Positions 32,303-41,142 of a stretch of DNA of 42,280 nt are shown here, one piece after another (position 1 is the stretch's first letter; every line of letters starts with the position of its first letter). The position numbers and the translations under genes are program-made. The notes below the pieces were generated by a model. It was given only the letters and a program-made list of their open reading frames with translations. It was not told the origin of the DNA and ran no database searches. Source of the stretch: Pseudonocardia alaniniphila (GTDB lineage Bacteria > Actinomycetota > Actinomycetes > Mycobacteriales > Pseudonocardiaceae); contig NZ_JAKXMK010000005.1 of the NCBI RefSeq assembly GCF_022524485.1, forward strand, positions 1 to 42,280. The letters are read 5' to 3'.

Positions 32303-33124
32303 GTGGCGGGTGGATCAAGGGATCCGGGGAGGTCCGTGATCAGCAAGATCAGCGCGATCCTGCTCGCCATCTCCGAGGGCGGCTGGCCGACGCTGACGGA
32401 GATCGCCGCCCGGTCGGACCTGCCGCTGTCGACGGTGCACCGGCTGGTCACGGAGCTCACGGCGTGGCGTGTGCTGGAGCGCGACGAGGAGGGGCGCTAC
32501 CGCGCCGGGTCGCCGCTGCGAACGTTCGGGGCCGGCTGCTCCCGCCAGGAACCCGACGACCCCGCGGCCGCCACCGCCGTGCGCGTCCGGGACCGGGCGG
32601 GGCCGGTCATCGAGGACCTGTTCCGCGCGACCGGTTCGCCGGTGCGGGTCGGCTTCCTCGACGGTCCCGCGGTGGCCTACGTGGAGAAGGTGGCAGGGCA
32701 CCTGCCGGTCTCGTCGCCCTCACCGGCCGCACGGCTGCCGGTGCATGCGACGGCACTCGGCAAGGTGCTGCTCGCGTTCTCCTCGCCGCGCGTCGCCGAC
32801 GCGCTCCTCGCGCAGGACCTGGTGCGCTACACGACCGCCACGGTGACGCGACCGGAACGGCTGCGGTGGAGCTTCCGCACGATCCGGGCCACTCGCATCG
32901 CGGTGTGCGACCGGGAGCTCGACCAGGACTGGTGCGCCGTCGCCACCCCGGCGTTCGAAGCGGGCGGCGACGTCGTGGTCGCCGTCGAGCTGCGGGTGCG
33001 CGACCTCGCCCGTGACCTGCCGACGCTGCGGGCCCCGCTCGTCATGTCGGCGGGATGGCTCTCGCGCGAACTGGCGCGGTGCATCCCCCCGCGACCGGAG
33101 CCGGTGGAGCGAGGATCGGCCTGA
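32303..33124 (+). CDS. IclR-family transcriptional regulator
   Basis: A 273-aa regulator. The N-terminal winged helix reads TLTEIAARSDLPLSTVHRLV, and the C-terminal effector domain has the typical LPVHATALGKVLLAF and ELDQDWCAVATPAFE. AGGAGG six bases before GTG 32303 fixes the start, although the frame is open further upstream. It is divergent from the esterase gene and precedes the phasin-like gene and PHA synthase, so it probably regulates polyester metabolism. Confidence 0.9.
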   Translation: MAGGSRDPGRSVISKISAILLAISEGGWPTLTEIAARSDLPLSTVHRLVTELTAWRVLERDEEGRYRAGSPLRTFGAGCSRQEPDDPAAATAVRVRDRAGPVIEDLFRATGSPVRVGFLDGPAVAYVEKVAGHLPVSSPSPAARLPVHATALGKVLLAFSSPRVADALLAQDLVRYTTATVTRPERLRWSFRTIRATRIAVCDRELDQDWCAVATPAFEAGGDVVVAVELRVRDLARDLPTLRAPLVMSAGWLSRELARCIPPRPEPVERGSA

Positions 33125-33150
33125 TCGCAGCGCGGCGGTTCTCGCTGCGA
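33125..33150 (+). terminator. Terminator of the IclR gene
   Basis: TCGCAGCG and CGCTGCGA form an 8-bp stem with a 10-base loop immediately after the stop codon. Confidence 0.6.
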
Positions 33151-33187
33151 CATGGCCACATCACGCTCATCGATCCGCCGACGAACA

Positions 33188-33207
33188 GCGACATGCGTCC
33201 ATGTCGC
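33188..33207. promoter_or_regulatory. 20-bp palindrome before the phasin-like gene
   Basis: GCGACATG-CGTC-CATGTCGC is a perfect dyad, and a third GCGACATG half site lies at 33147-33154. Together they form a candidate operator about 75 bp before the phasin-like gene. Confidence 0.5.
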
Positions 33208-33279
33208 GAGCGGCCTGCGCCTGTGCGAGTCTGCGAGCGGAAGGGGACGAAGCGGGCACCGAGCAGAGGAGGCACGAGC

Positions 33280-33552
33280 ATGACCACACCCGACGGTGGC
33301 GACGATCTCGAGGCCGCCACGCAGCGCGTTCGGGAGCTCGGCGAGCATGTGGCTCTGCAGGCGAAGCAGAACGGGCTCGCCTGGGTGGAGGCATACGAGC
33401 AGATGCTCGAGAACTTCCTCGACCTGGAAGAGCAGGCGGCCAGGTCCAGCGGTGCGGAGTGGGCGACCACGTTGGCCACGGCTCACGCGAACTTCGTGCG
33501 AGACACCTCCGAGGCGTTCCTCAAGACCGTCCGGCAGCAGCTCGGGTCCTGA
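33280..33552 (+). CDS. Small phasin-like protein (90 aa)
   Basis: A short, wholly helical, Glu/Ala/Gln-rich protein without Cys. The part from EHVALQAKQNGLAWVEAYEQ to NFVRDTSEAFLKTVRQQL is an amphipathic helical pattern like that of phasins, which coat polyester granules. AGGAGG before ATG 33280 is strong. It lies 372 bases before PHA synthase in the same direction. Assignment rests on shape and context rather than a diagnostic motif; it could be an unrelated helical protein. Confidence 0.72.
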   Translation: MTTPDGGDDLEAATQRVRELGEHVALQAKQNGLAWVEAYEQMLENFLDLEEQAARSSGAEWATTLATAHANFVRDTSEAFLKTVRQQLGS

Positions 33553-33923
33553 CGCCGAGGCAGAAGCGACGGCCGAGCGCACCGTCACGGAGATCACTGC
33601 CGTCGTCGCGCAGCGGCGCGTGCAGTCGACGGTCGGCTCGGCGCGCCCGTCCCGGTCGAGGTCAGGGGCTGTGTGGGAGAGCGCCGGGCCGCTTCCCGGT
33701 GCACGCGTGAGTCAGCGAGATCACTGCGAGCCGCGATCCGGGGGGCGCGCCACCGGGGCCGATAGTGCGAGGTCAGAAGCTCGCCGGGGGTACTCGCGGG
33801 GTCGGCGACGTCGCTCTGCGCGGGCTCTGGCGGGCGCGCCGGGCGCCGCTGCGAGGGCTGGCCCGGGTTCCCGGCCAGCGGGAGGATGTCCCGCAGGGGA
33901 AATGCGGACACGAGGATGGGCAC
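33553..33923. other. 371-bp gap before phaC, no gene seen
   Basis: No frame here has a good start signal or recognisable product. The PHA synthase frame stays open upstream to 33765, but the extra residues are Arg/Gly-rich and unlike the family. The gap probably holds the phaC promoter; no clear -35/-10 pair was recognised. Confidence 0.5.
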
Positions 33924-35639
33924 ATGGCCGAAGAACTGCCCGACACCGTTGCCGAGTACGCCGCGAGCGTCCTGGGGCCGGAGTCCGAACTGTTCGAGGA
34001 CCTGGACGCCGCAGGCTTGGGAGAGGCGCTGACCCACGCGGTCCGCGCGAGCCTCTACAAGCCGGGAGACACCGCGCTGGCCGCGATCCGGCTAGCCACG
34101 GACCTGGCGCGTATCCCGTTGATCGCCGCCACCCGCTGGGTCGGCGGCGAGGCGGAGCCACCGCTGCCGATCGACCCGAAGGACCGGCGATTCGCCGACC
34201 CGGCCTGGGACACCAACCCGGTGTTCTACGGGCTCCGGCAGGCCTATCTCGCGTCGTGCCGCTTCGCGCGGGACGTGGTGGGCTCGGCGGAGCTGGAGGC
34301 AGAGGCGACACACAAGGCCGAGCTGGCTCTGGACCTGTTGCTCGACGCGATCGCCCCGACGAACTTCCTCGTGACGAACCCGGCCGCCCTCAAGCGCGCC
34401 TTCGACACGGCGGGCGGGAGCGTCGCCAAGGGCGTGCACAACTTCCTCGACGACCTGGTGCACAACGCCGGAAGGCCGCGTCAGGTGGACACCAGCGGGT
34501 TCGAGCTGGGCCGCAACCTGGCCTGCACACCGGCGAAGGTCGTCTACCGCAACGAGCTCATGGAGCTTCTGCAGTACGAGCCGCGCACCGAGCAGGTGCA
34601 CGCCACGCCGATGCTGTGCAGCCCGCCGTGGATCAACAAGTACTACGTGATGGACCTGTCCCCCGACCGCAGCTTCGTGCAGTGGGCGGTGGACCACGGG
34701 CGCACGGTCTTCGTGATCAGCTACAAGAACCCGTCCAAGGACATGTCCGGCACCACCATGGACGACTACCTGGTCAACGGCCCGCAGAAGGCCGTCGACG
34801 TCATCCAGGAGATCACCGGTTCCGAGACCGTGGACATCGTCGGGCTCTGCCTCGGCGGCGCCCTGACGGGGATCACAGCGGCCTACCTGCAGCAGTCGGG
34901 CGACACCCGGATCGGCACGCTGACCCTGCTCAACACGATGCTCGACTACGCCGAGCCGGGCGCGCTGGGCAACTTCACCGACGAGCACACCGTGGACAAG
35001 CTCGAGAAGAAGATGCGCCGCGAGGGCACCCTGGAAGGCAAGTCGATGGCCGGCACGTTCGACGTGCTGCGCGCCAACGACCTGATCTTCAACTACGTGG
35101 TGTCCAACTGGTTGCTGGGCCAGAATCCGCCCGCGTTCGACATCCTCGCCTGGAACGCCGACAGCACGCGCATGCCGGCCGCGATGCACGCGTTCTACCT
35201 GCGCAACTTCTACATCGAGAACAAGCTTGCCGCCGGGAAGCTCCAGATCGCCGGAAAGACCATCGACTTGAACGTGATCAAGTCACCGACCTACGTCGTC
35301 AGCGCGGTCAACGACCACATCGTGCCGTGGAAGTCGGCGTACAAGACCGTGGGCCTCGTGAGCGGCCCGGTGCGGTTCGTGCTCAGCAGCGGCGGACACA
35401 TCGCCGGGGTCGTGAGCCCGCCGGGGCCCAAGGTCTGGCACATGGTCTCGGAGTCCGAGCAGTTGCCCGTCACCGCGGAGGGGTGGCACGACGCCGCCGA
35501 GCGTCACAACGGCTCCTGGTGGGAGGACTGGACCCGCTGGTCGGAGGAAACCTCCGGGCCGCTGCAGGATCCGCCGAGGACGGGCAGCACGGTCCACCCG
35601 GTGCTGGGGGACGGGCCGGGGGAGTACGTCCGGACCTGA
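33924..35639 (+). CDS. phaC: Class I poly(3-hydroxyalkanoate) synthase
   Basis: It polymerises hydroxyacyl-CoA into storage polyester at the granule surface. The 571-aa length fits class I PhaC. The lipase-like box is GLCLGG with catalytic Cys309, the acid is Asp464 in VNDHIVPW and the base is His492 in SSGGHIAG. PPWINKYYVMDLSPDRSFV (235-253) is the usual pre-catalytic motif. ATG 33924 follows GAGG and gives a normal N-terminus. No thiolase or reductase genes are in the window. Confidence 0.94.
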   Translation: MAEELPDTVAEYAASVLGPESELFEDLDAAGLGEALTHAVRASLYKPGDTALAAIRLATDLARIPLIAATRWVGGEAEPPLPIDPKDRRFADPAWDTNPVFYGLRQAYLASCRFARDVVGSAELEAEATHKAELALDLLLDAIAPTNFLVTNPAALKRAFDTAGGSVAKGVHNFLDDLVHNAGRPRQVDTSGFELGRNLACTPAKVVYRNELMELLQYEPRTEQVHATPMLCSPPWINKYYVMDLSPDRSFVQWAVDHGRTVFVISYKNPSKDMSGTTMDDYLVNGPQKAVDVIQEITGSETVDIVGLCLGGALTGITAAYLQQSGDTRIGTLTLLNTMLDYAEPGALGNFTDEHTVDKLEKKMRREGTLEGKSMAGTFDVLRANDLIFNYVVSNWLLGQNPPAFDILAWNADSTRMPAAMHAFYLRNFYIENKLAAGKLQIAGKTIDLNVIKSPTYVVSAVNDHIVPWKSAYKTVGLVSGPVRFVLSSGGHIAGVVSPPGPKVWHMVSESEQLPVTAEGWHDAAERHNGSWWEDWTRWSEETSGPLQDPPRTGSTVHPVLGDGPGEYVRT

Positions 35640-35649
35640 ACCCGGCGGC

Positions 35650-37821
35650 TCAGGATCCGGGCTGCGGTCTCCCGGGAGTGAGGACGGCCGGCCGGCTCTC
35701 CGGTGGGAGCGGCGTGTCGAGCAGATGCGCGGTCTCGTGCCAGGGCGCGGGCCGGCCGTAGAGCCACCCCTGTGCCGTGTCGCAAGCGCTCGCCCGAAGC
35801 CGGTCGGCCTGGGCGGGGGTCTCCACGCCTTCCGCGGTGACGGAGAGCCCGAGGGCGTGGGCGAGGGCGATGAGGCTGCCGACGATGGGACTGGCGTCCG
35901 CCGGCGGGGTGTGCAGGCCGTCGATGAACATGCGCGCGAGCTTCAAGGTGTGTAAGGGGAGCCGCGGGAGATATCCCAGGTTGGAGTAGCCGGTGCCGAA
36001 GTCGTCCACGGCGATCCGCACTCCCATGCCGGCCAGTGCCATGATCGCCTCGACGGGGCGGCCGGCGGGGCCGAGCAGGGCGCTCTCGGTGAGTTCGAGC
36101 TGCAGCAGGTGGGGCGGGAGCCCGGTGGTCTCCAGAGCGCGCATGACGTCGTCGACGAGATCGGGGTCGTGCGCCTGGCGGACAGCGAGGTTGACGCTGA
36201 CGAAGAGCTCGGCGCCGGGATGCGCGCTGTTCCACTCGGCACCGCGCTCGCAGGCGGACGTCAGCACGTGGCGTCCGAGTTGGACGATCGAGCCCGTCTC
36301 CTCGGCGAGGTCGATGAACTCGTCGGGGCGCAGTGGCCCGAACGTGGGGTGCGCCCACCGGACGAGCGCCTCCACGCCGACCGCCCGGTCGTCGGAGAGC
36401 CCGACGATCGGCTGGTACTCCACCTGGAACTCGTCGCGTTCGAGTCCGGGGAGCAGGGTGGCCGACAGGGTGTAGCGGGTCATGTCGCGGGCATGGCGCT
36501 CCGGGTCGAAGCGGACCCACCGGTTGCGTCCGTCGGACTTGGCCCAGTACAGCGTGACGTCCGCAGCCTTCAGGATCTCCGCGGGCGTGGTCTCCTCCAC
36601 CGGGTACTCGACCACTCCGATGCTGGCCGAGACGACGAGACGGTGCTCGTCGATGACGATCGGTTCGGTGAGCACAGCGAGCACGGTGTCGGCGAGCATC
36701 GCCAACTCGCCCTCGGGCGGATCGTCGACGAGGATCGCGAACTCGTCGCCGCCCATCCTGGCGACGAGGTGGCCCCGGGTGGCCACCCACTTGTCCAGCA
36801 GGCGGGCCACCACGATCAGGAGCGCGTCGCCGACGTCGTGCCCGTGCCGGTCGTTGACGGCCTTGAACCGGTCGAGGTCGAGATGGCAGATCCCGACCCG
36901 GCGACCGGGCTGCGCGAACGCGGCGCTGAGCCGGTCCTGGAAGAGGGCGCGGTTGGGCAGCAGGGTCAGGGGGTCGTGCAGCGCCTGCCGGCGCAGCCGT
37001 TCCCGCAGCTCACGAAGGGCGGTGACGTCCTCGACCAGCGCGACGATGAACACGGGCACACCGTCCGCGTCGCGGATGGGCGAGGCCGTGAGGTCGGTCC
37101 ACACCACGTGTCCCTCGCGGTGCCGGTAGCGCTTCTCCACCCGCGCGCTGTCGCGTCTGCCCTCGGTGATGTCGCGGTAGAGCTCCCACATCTGGGCTGC
37201 GTCGTCGGCATAGACGAAGTCGCCCACCGTGAGTAGGCGGAACTCCTCCACGGTGTAGCCGAGCATCGAGGCGAACGCCGTGTTGACGTCGACGATCCGG
37301 CCTTCCATGTCGACGATGCCGATCCCGATGCCCGCGTTGGCGAAGATGGCGCGGAAGCGGGCCTCGCTCGAGCGCAGCGCGCCCTCCATCTGGCGGCGCG
37401 CCGCGACCTCCGTGCGGTGCATCGACTCCTGCTCGTCGAGGATCCGTGCCCGCAGCCGTGCGACGTAGCCGTCGGCGACCGCGGCCTCCACGGTGGGCGC
37501 GGTCTCGTGCGGCCGGTCGGCCCCCGCCGACCGCGCGGCAGTGGGCAGGTTGCGGGCCAGGGCGCTCACCGTGATCGGCAGGACGTCCGGGGCGAGCAAC
37601 CCCGCGTCCACCATGGACGCACCCACCTGACGTGCGGTGTCGACGTCCACCGGGTCGACGGCAGCGGCGTTTGCCACCTGTGACGCGGCGTGGACGAGGA
37701 AATGGTGCAGTTCCTCGCCGGCCAGCGGGAGGGCCGCCAGCCGTGCGAGATCGCCGGCCCAGGACGCCACCAGAGCGGTGACATCCGGCGCGGATCGGGA
37801 AAGCTCGTGACCGCCGGTCAT
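35650..37821 (-). CDS. PAS-GGDEF-EAL cyclic-di-GMP signalling protein
   Basis: A 723-aa cytoplasmic protein that may both make and break c-di-GMP. After about 150 residues without a named domain comes a PAS domain (about 150-270). The GGDEF motif at 357-361 is complete and has no RxxD inhibition site just before it. The EAL domain begins at Glu484 and keeps QLELTES (575-581), DDFGTGYS (606-613) and AEGVET (663-668); QGWLYGRP has Trp where Tyr is usual. Both halves could be active. A TATCCT -10 box ends seven bases before the ATG, so the message may be leaderless. No transmembrane segment is seen. Confidence 0.93.
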   Translation of the reverse strand: MTGGHELSRSAPDVTALVASWAGDLARLAALPLAGEELHHFLVHAASQVANAAAVDPVDVDTARQVGASMVDAGLLAPDVLPITVSALARNLPTAARSAGADRPHETAPTVEAAVADGYVARLRARILDEQESMHRTEVAARRQMEGALRSSEARFRAIFANAGIGIGIVDMEGRIVDVNTAFASMLGYTVEEFRLLTVGDFVYADDAAQMWELYRDITEGRRDSARVEKRYRHREGHVVWTDLTASPIRDADGVPVFIVALVEDVTALRELRERLRRQALHDPLTLLPNRALFQDRLSAAFAQPGRRVGICHLDLDRFKAVNDRHGHDVGDALLIVVARLLDKWVATRGHLVARMGGDEFAILVDDPPEGELAMLADTVLAVLTEPIVIDEHRLVVSASIGVVEYPVEETTPAEILKAADVTLYWAKSDGRNRWVRFDPERHARDMTRYTLSATLLPGLERDEFQVEYQPIVGLSDDRAVGVEALVRWAHPTFGPLRPDEFIDLAEETGSIVQLGRHVLTSACERGAEWNSAHPGAELFVSVNLAVRQAHDPDLVDDVMRALETTGLPPHLLQLELTESALLGPAGRPVEAIMALAGMGVRIAVDDFGTGYSNLGYLPRLPLHTLKLARMFIDGLHTPPADASPIVGSLIALAHALGLSVTAEGVETPAQADRLRASACDTAQGWLYGRPAPWHETAHLLDTPLPPESRPAVLTPGRPQPGS

Positions 37822-38172
37822 CGATCAGAGGATACGGGCCAAATGCTGCATACCGGGCCGTCCGATATGAACATGCTGTTTCCGTCGCAGGGTCGTACGC
37901 CATCGTGTTCACCCTGTTGGGTGGCGCACTCGAGTCGATTGGGAAAAGTGATCCGAAATTGCTTGGCCGGCAACGGCTCCGGCGCCCGTCGATGGGGCCG
38001 GGACACCGTGATCGAGAGTGTTGCACGCGCGTCCGCAGGGCCGCTGTTCTCAGCCGGTCGTGACCTTTTACCGAACCGTCCCACGGAATAGGGTGATCGG
38101 AACCCAGGGGTCGGCAAGCCGTGGATTTTCCCGTTCCGACCGCCGTGCGCGTCTCGGAGTGGATGGTGCGTC
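37822..38172. other. 351-bp divergent promoter region
   Basis: It holds the start signals of the GGDEF-EAL gene (TATCCT near 37830) and of the POT transporter gene (TAGGGT at 38089-38094 is a possible -10). No gene, repeat or riboswitch was recognised. Confidence 0.45.
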
Positions 38173-39633
38173 GTGACTGATGTTGCCGATGCAACTCGTG
38201 ACGAGAAGACGTTCTTCGGCCAGCCGCGGGTTCTCGCGAACCTGTTCGGCGTCGAGATGTGGGAGCGCTTCTCCTTCTACGGGATGCAGGGAATCCTGCT
38301 CATCTACCTCTACTACTCCACGGCCGAGGGTGGCCTGGGGATCAGCCAGACGACGGCCACGAGCATCGTCGGCGCCTACGGCGGTCTGGTGTACCTGTCC
38401 ACCATCCTCGGCGCCTGGCTCGCCGACCGGGTCCTGAGCGCCGAACGGACGCTCTTCTACAGCGCGATCGTGGTGATGGCCGGGCACATCGCGCTGGCAC
38501 TGCTGCCCGGGCTGCTGGGCGTGGGGGTCGGCCTGGTGCTGGTCGCGGTCGGCAGCGGAGGGGTGAAGGCCACGGCCACCTCCCTGGTCGGCACGCTGTA
38601 CGCGCCGGGCGACCCGCGCCGGGACGCCGGCTTCTCCCTCTACTACCTCGGGATCAACCTGGGCGCGCTGGTCGGGCCCATCCTCACCGGGCTGTTGCAG
38701 ACGAGCCTCGGCTTCCACTGGGGGTTCGGGCTCGCGGCCGTCGGCATGGGGATCGGCCTCGTCCAGTACACGATCGGCCGCAAGCTCCTGGTCGGAGCGG
38801 CCCGGATCGTGCCGAACCCGCTGCCCCATTCCCGGCGGCCGCTGATGGTGGCGGTGGCCGTCACCGGCGTCGTCGTGATCGCCGCGCTGGCTTTCGGGGG
38901 AGTGCTCACCGCCGACCGGCTCGCCAACGTCGTGGTGGCGCTGAGCGCGGTGGCGACGGTCGTCTACTTCGTGGTGATCCTGCGCAGCAGCCGGATCACC
39001 GGCGTCGAGCGGCGGCGGGTGCTCGCCTTCATCCCGATGTTCATCGCCAGCGCGGCGTTCTGGTCGCTCTACCAGCAGCAGTTCACCGTGGTCACGATCT
39101 ACTCGGACCAGCAGCTCAACCGGAACATCTTCGGCTGGGAGATGCCGGTCTCCTTCGTGCAGTCCATCAACCCCATCTTCATCATCCTGCTGTCCGGCAC
39201 GTTCGCCGCGCTGTGGACGAAGCTCGGCACCCGGCAGCCGTCGAGCCCGATCAAGTTCGCCCTCGGCACGGCCATCATGGGCGTGGCGTTCCTGCTGTTC
39301 CTGCCGATGGCGGGCGACGCCCCGGGCACCGCCCCGTTGCTGGGGCTGATCGGCATCCTGTTCGTGTTCACGATCGCCGAACTGCTGCTGTCGCCGGTGG
39401 GTCTGTCGCTGTCCACCAAGCTCGCCCCGGCGGCGTTCCGCACGCAGATGGTGGCCCTGTTCTTCCTGTCGATCGCGCTCGGCACCGCCACGTCCGGGGT
39501 GCTGGCCGAGTTCTACAGCCCCACCCACGAGGCCGTGTACTTCGGCGTCCTCGGGATCCTCGGGATCGCGCTGGGTGCCGTGCTCGCGGCGATCAGCCCG
39601 TTCCTGCGCCGCCTGATGGGCGGGGTGACTTAG
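38173..39633 (+). CDS. POT-family proton-coupled oligopeptide transporter
   Basis: A di/tripeptide:H+ symporter of the inner membrane, 486 aa, 14 helices by family. Helix 1 carries the ExxER motif in FGVEMWERFSFYG, needed for proton coupling, and the PTR signature FSLYYLGINLGALVGP lies near residue 155. GTG 38173 gives the expected short N-terminal tail. It has no partner gene here and stands alone between convergent and divergent neighbours. Confidence 0.93.
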   Translation: MTDVADATRDEKTFFGQPRVLANLFGVEMWERFSFYGMQGILLIYLYYSTAEGGLGISQTTATSIVGAYGGLVYLSTILGAWLADRVLSAERTLFYSAIVVMAGHIALALLPGLLGVGVGLVLVAVGSGGVKATATSLVGTLYAPGDPRRDAGFSLYYLGINLGALVGPILTGLLQTSLGFHWGFGLAAVGMGIGLVQYTIGRKLLVGAARIVPNPLPHSRRPLMVAVAVTGVVVIAALAFGGVLTADRLANVVVALSAVATVVYFVVILRSSRITGVERRRVLAFIPMFIASAAFWSLYQQQFTVVTIYSDQQLNRNIFGWEMPVSFVQSINPIFIILLSGTFAALWTKLGTRQPSSPIKFALGTAIMGVAFLLFLPMAGDAPGTAPLLGLIGILFVFTIAELLLSPVGLSLSTKLAPAAFRTQMVALFFLSIALGTATSGVLAEFYSPTHEAVYFGVLGILGIALGAVLAAISPFLRRLMGGVT

Positions 39634-39649
39634 TGGTCGCCCGGGACGA

Positions 39650-40981
39650 TCAGCTCTCGCGGACCTCGGCCTCGATGTTGCCGAAGACCCGGTTGTCGGC
39701 CACGTACTCGGCGGGGGCGGTCCTCGACATCACGCCTGTGCGGTTGCCGAAAATGGTGTTCCCGGCGAGGTCGAAGATGCCGTTGCCGTCGATGTAGACG
39801 CCGTGGCGGGCATTCTCACCGATGACGTTCCCGCGCACGGTGGTGTGCGTGGCCTCGCTGACCAGCCGAACCCCGTCCTGCTGGTTGCTGCGGATCTGGT
39901 TGTTCTCGACGAGGGTGGCCTCGGCGGTCTGGCCGACTCCGATACCTGATTCCCTGTTGTCGTAGACGTGGTTGCCACGAACGACGTTCTCGACCGACGC
40001 GTTGATGTTGATGCCTTGGGCGGCGTTGGCGAACGAGTGGTTCCCTTCGACCAGGTTCCGGTCGGAGCGCAGGTAGAGCACGATTCCGTGGTGTTCATTG
40101 CTGTAGACGATGTTGTCCCGGATGACGCTCTCGGTGCAGTCCTCGGCCAGGATGATTCCGTGCTTGCCGTTGTGGTGCACCACGTTGCGCTCGATGAGCA
40201 GGCGATGTGAATCGGTGTGCGGGTCGATGCCGTAGAGCACGTTGTCGTGGAACTCGTTGTCCTGTACCACCAGGCCGTTCACCTCGTAGGTGTAGAGCCC
40301 GTAGAACAGGTGGGAGACGAGGCTGGACGTGATCGCGCCGGTGGTGCTCTCGGTGCGCCAGGACAGGCCGTAGGACTCCACGTCCCCGTACCCGAGGTAG
40401 CGCAGTTCCGCGTGCTGGATCGTCATCCGCGCGCCGCTGCGGGCGAGGAGGAAGCTGCGCCCGTCGACGTGGTCGCTGTCGGCCTGCCCTCGCGCCTCGT
40501 CCCAGGACGTGATGCAGGAGCCGTCGACGTCCAGGCTCCCGCCGAGCGCCGTGACGCTGACGAAGCCGGCGGGGCTGCTGCTGACCTTCAGCCAGCGGAC
40601 GTGCGGTGCGGCGATCCGCAGTGATGCACCGGCGAGCACCTGGAGGTTGGCCGTGAGGAGCCACTCACCGGGTGCCACCTCCCGGAGCGCAGCAGGCGTG
40701 CCGATGGCGCGGCTGAGCGCCGGGAGGGTGATCCCCTCGCCTGCGGAGAGCACGATCGTGTTGGACGTGGAGTCGTAGCTCGCGCGCACGACTGCTCCGG
40801 CCGCCGGGTCGCTCGCGGTTCCCGGTGGGGCCTCTCGGATGCAGGGCCGGGCGGGATCGACAACCGGCCTCGGCGGCGCACCGTGACGCACCAGGGGTTC
40901 GGGTGGAGCGGCGCAGGCGCTGCCCAGCAGCAGGAACACGGCTACGAGGAACAGGGCCCGGATCTGCGCCGCCGAGATCAT
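39650..40981 (-). CDS. Right-handed beta-helix lipoprotein (NosD/mannuronan epimerase-like fold)
   Basis: A secreted lipoprotein of 443 aa. The signal peptide ends in the lipobox GSAC with Cys23 as anchor. From about residue 170 it consists of repeated beta-helix rungs (DNEFHDNVLYGID, ERNVVHHNGKHGI, EGNHSFANAAQGI and so on), the fold of pectate lyases and C5-epimerases such as AlgG. ATG 40981 follows GGAG and overlaps the stop of the small gene before it by ATGA. With a processive glycosyltransferase upstream, it probably modifies or binds an exported polysaccharide. No catalytic residue set could be assigned. Confidence 0.88.
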   Translation of the reverse strand: MISAAQIRALFLVAVFLLLGSACAAPPEPLVRHGAPPRPVVDPARPCIREAPPGTASDPAAGAVVRASYDSTSNTIVLSAGEGITLPALSRAIGTPAALREVAPGEWLLTANLQVLAGASLRIAAPHVRWLKVSSSPAGFVSVTALGGSLDVDGSCITSWDEARGQADSDHVDGRSFLLARSGARMTIQHAELRYLGYGDVESYGLSWRTESTTGAITSSLVSHLFYGLYTYEVNGLVVQDNEFHDNVLYGIDPHTDSHRLLIERNVVHHNGKHGIILAEDCTESVIRDNIVYSNEHHGIVLYLRSDRNLVEGNHSFANAAQGININASVENVVRGNHVYDNRESGIGVGQTAEATLVENNQIRSNQQDGVRLVSEATHTTVRGNVIGENARHGVYIDGNGIFDLAGNTIFGNRTGVMSRTAPAEYVADNRVFGNIEAEVRES

Positions 40982-41142
40982 GGTTTCACTCCACATTCGG
41001 TGTCGTCGGTCGGTCGGGTGTCGGTGGCCGGTGTGTCACGCCCGCCTCGGGCGGCTCGGGGCACCCGCGGCGGCTCCAGTGGCCGGGCGCCGAGCACGAT
41101 CGCAACGCGACGTCGGGTGCTGCGGAGACGGAGCCGGGTCAT
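40978..41142 (-). CDS. 54-aa basic protein bridging the GT2 and beta-helix genes
   Basis: A small frame that starts at ATG 41142, overlapping the stop of the glycosyltransferase gene (ATGA), and ends at 40978, overlapping the start of the beta-helix lipoprotein gene (ATGA). Exact 4-base overlaps at both ends strongly suggest it is translated. It begins MTRLRLRSTRRRVAIVLG, an Arg-rich start before a short hydrophobic stretch, and ends in a polar Asp/Thr-rich tail with a single Cys. It resembles no protein I know. Confidence 0.68.
   Translation of the reverse strand: MTRLRLRSTRRRVAIVLGARPLEPPRVPRAARGGRDTPATDTRPTDDTECGVKP

Noticed and set aside
37822..38172. Cyclic-di-GMP riboswitch upstream of the POT gene
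   Set aside because: The nearby GGDEF-EAL gene made this worth a look, but no conserved riboswitch core or aptamer-like pairing could be seen.
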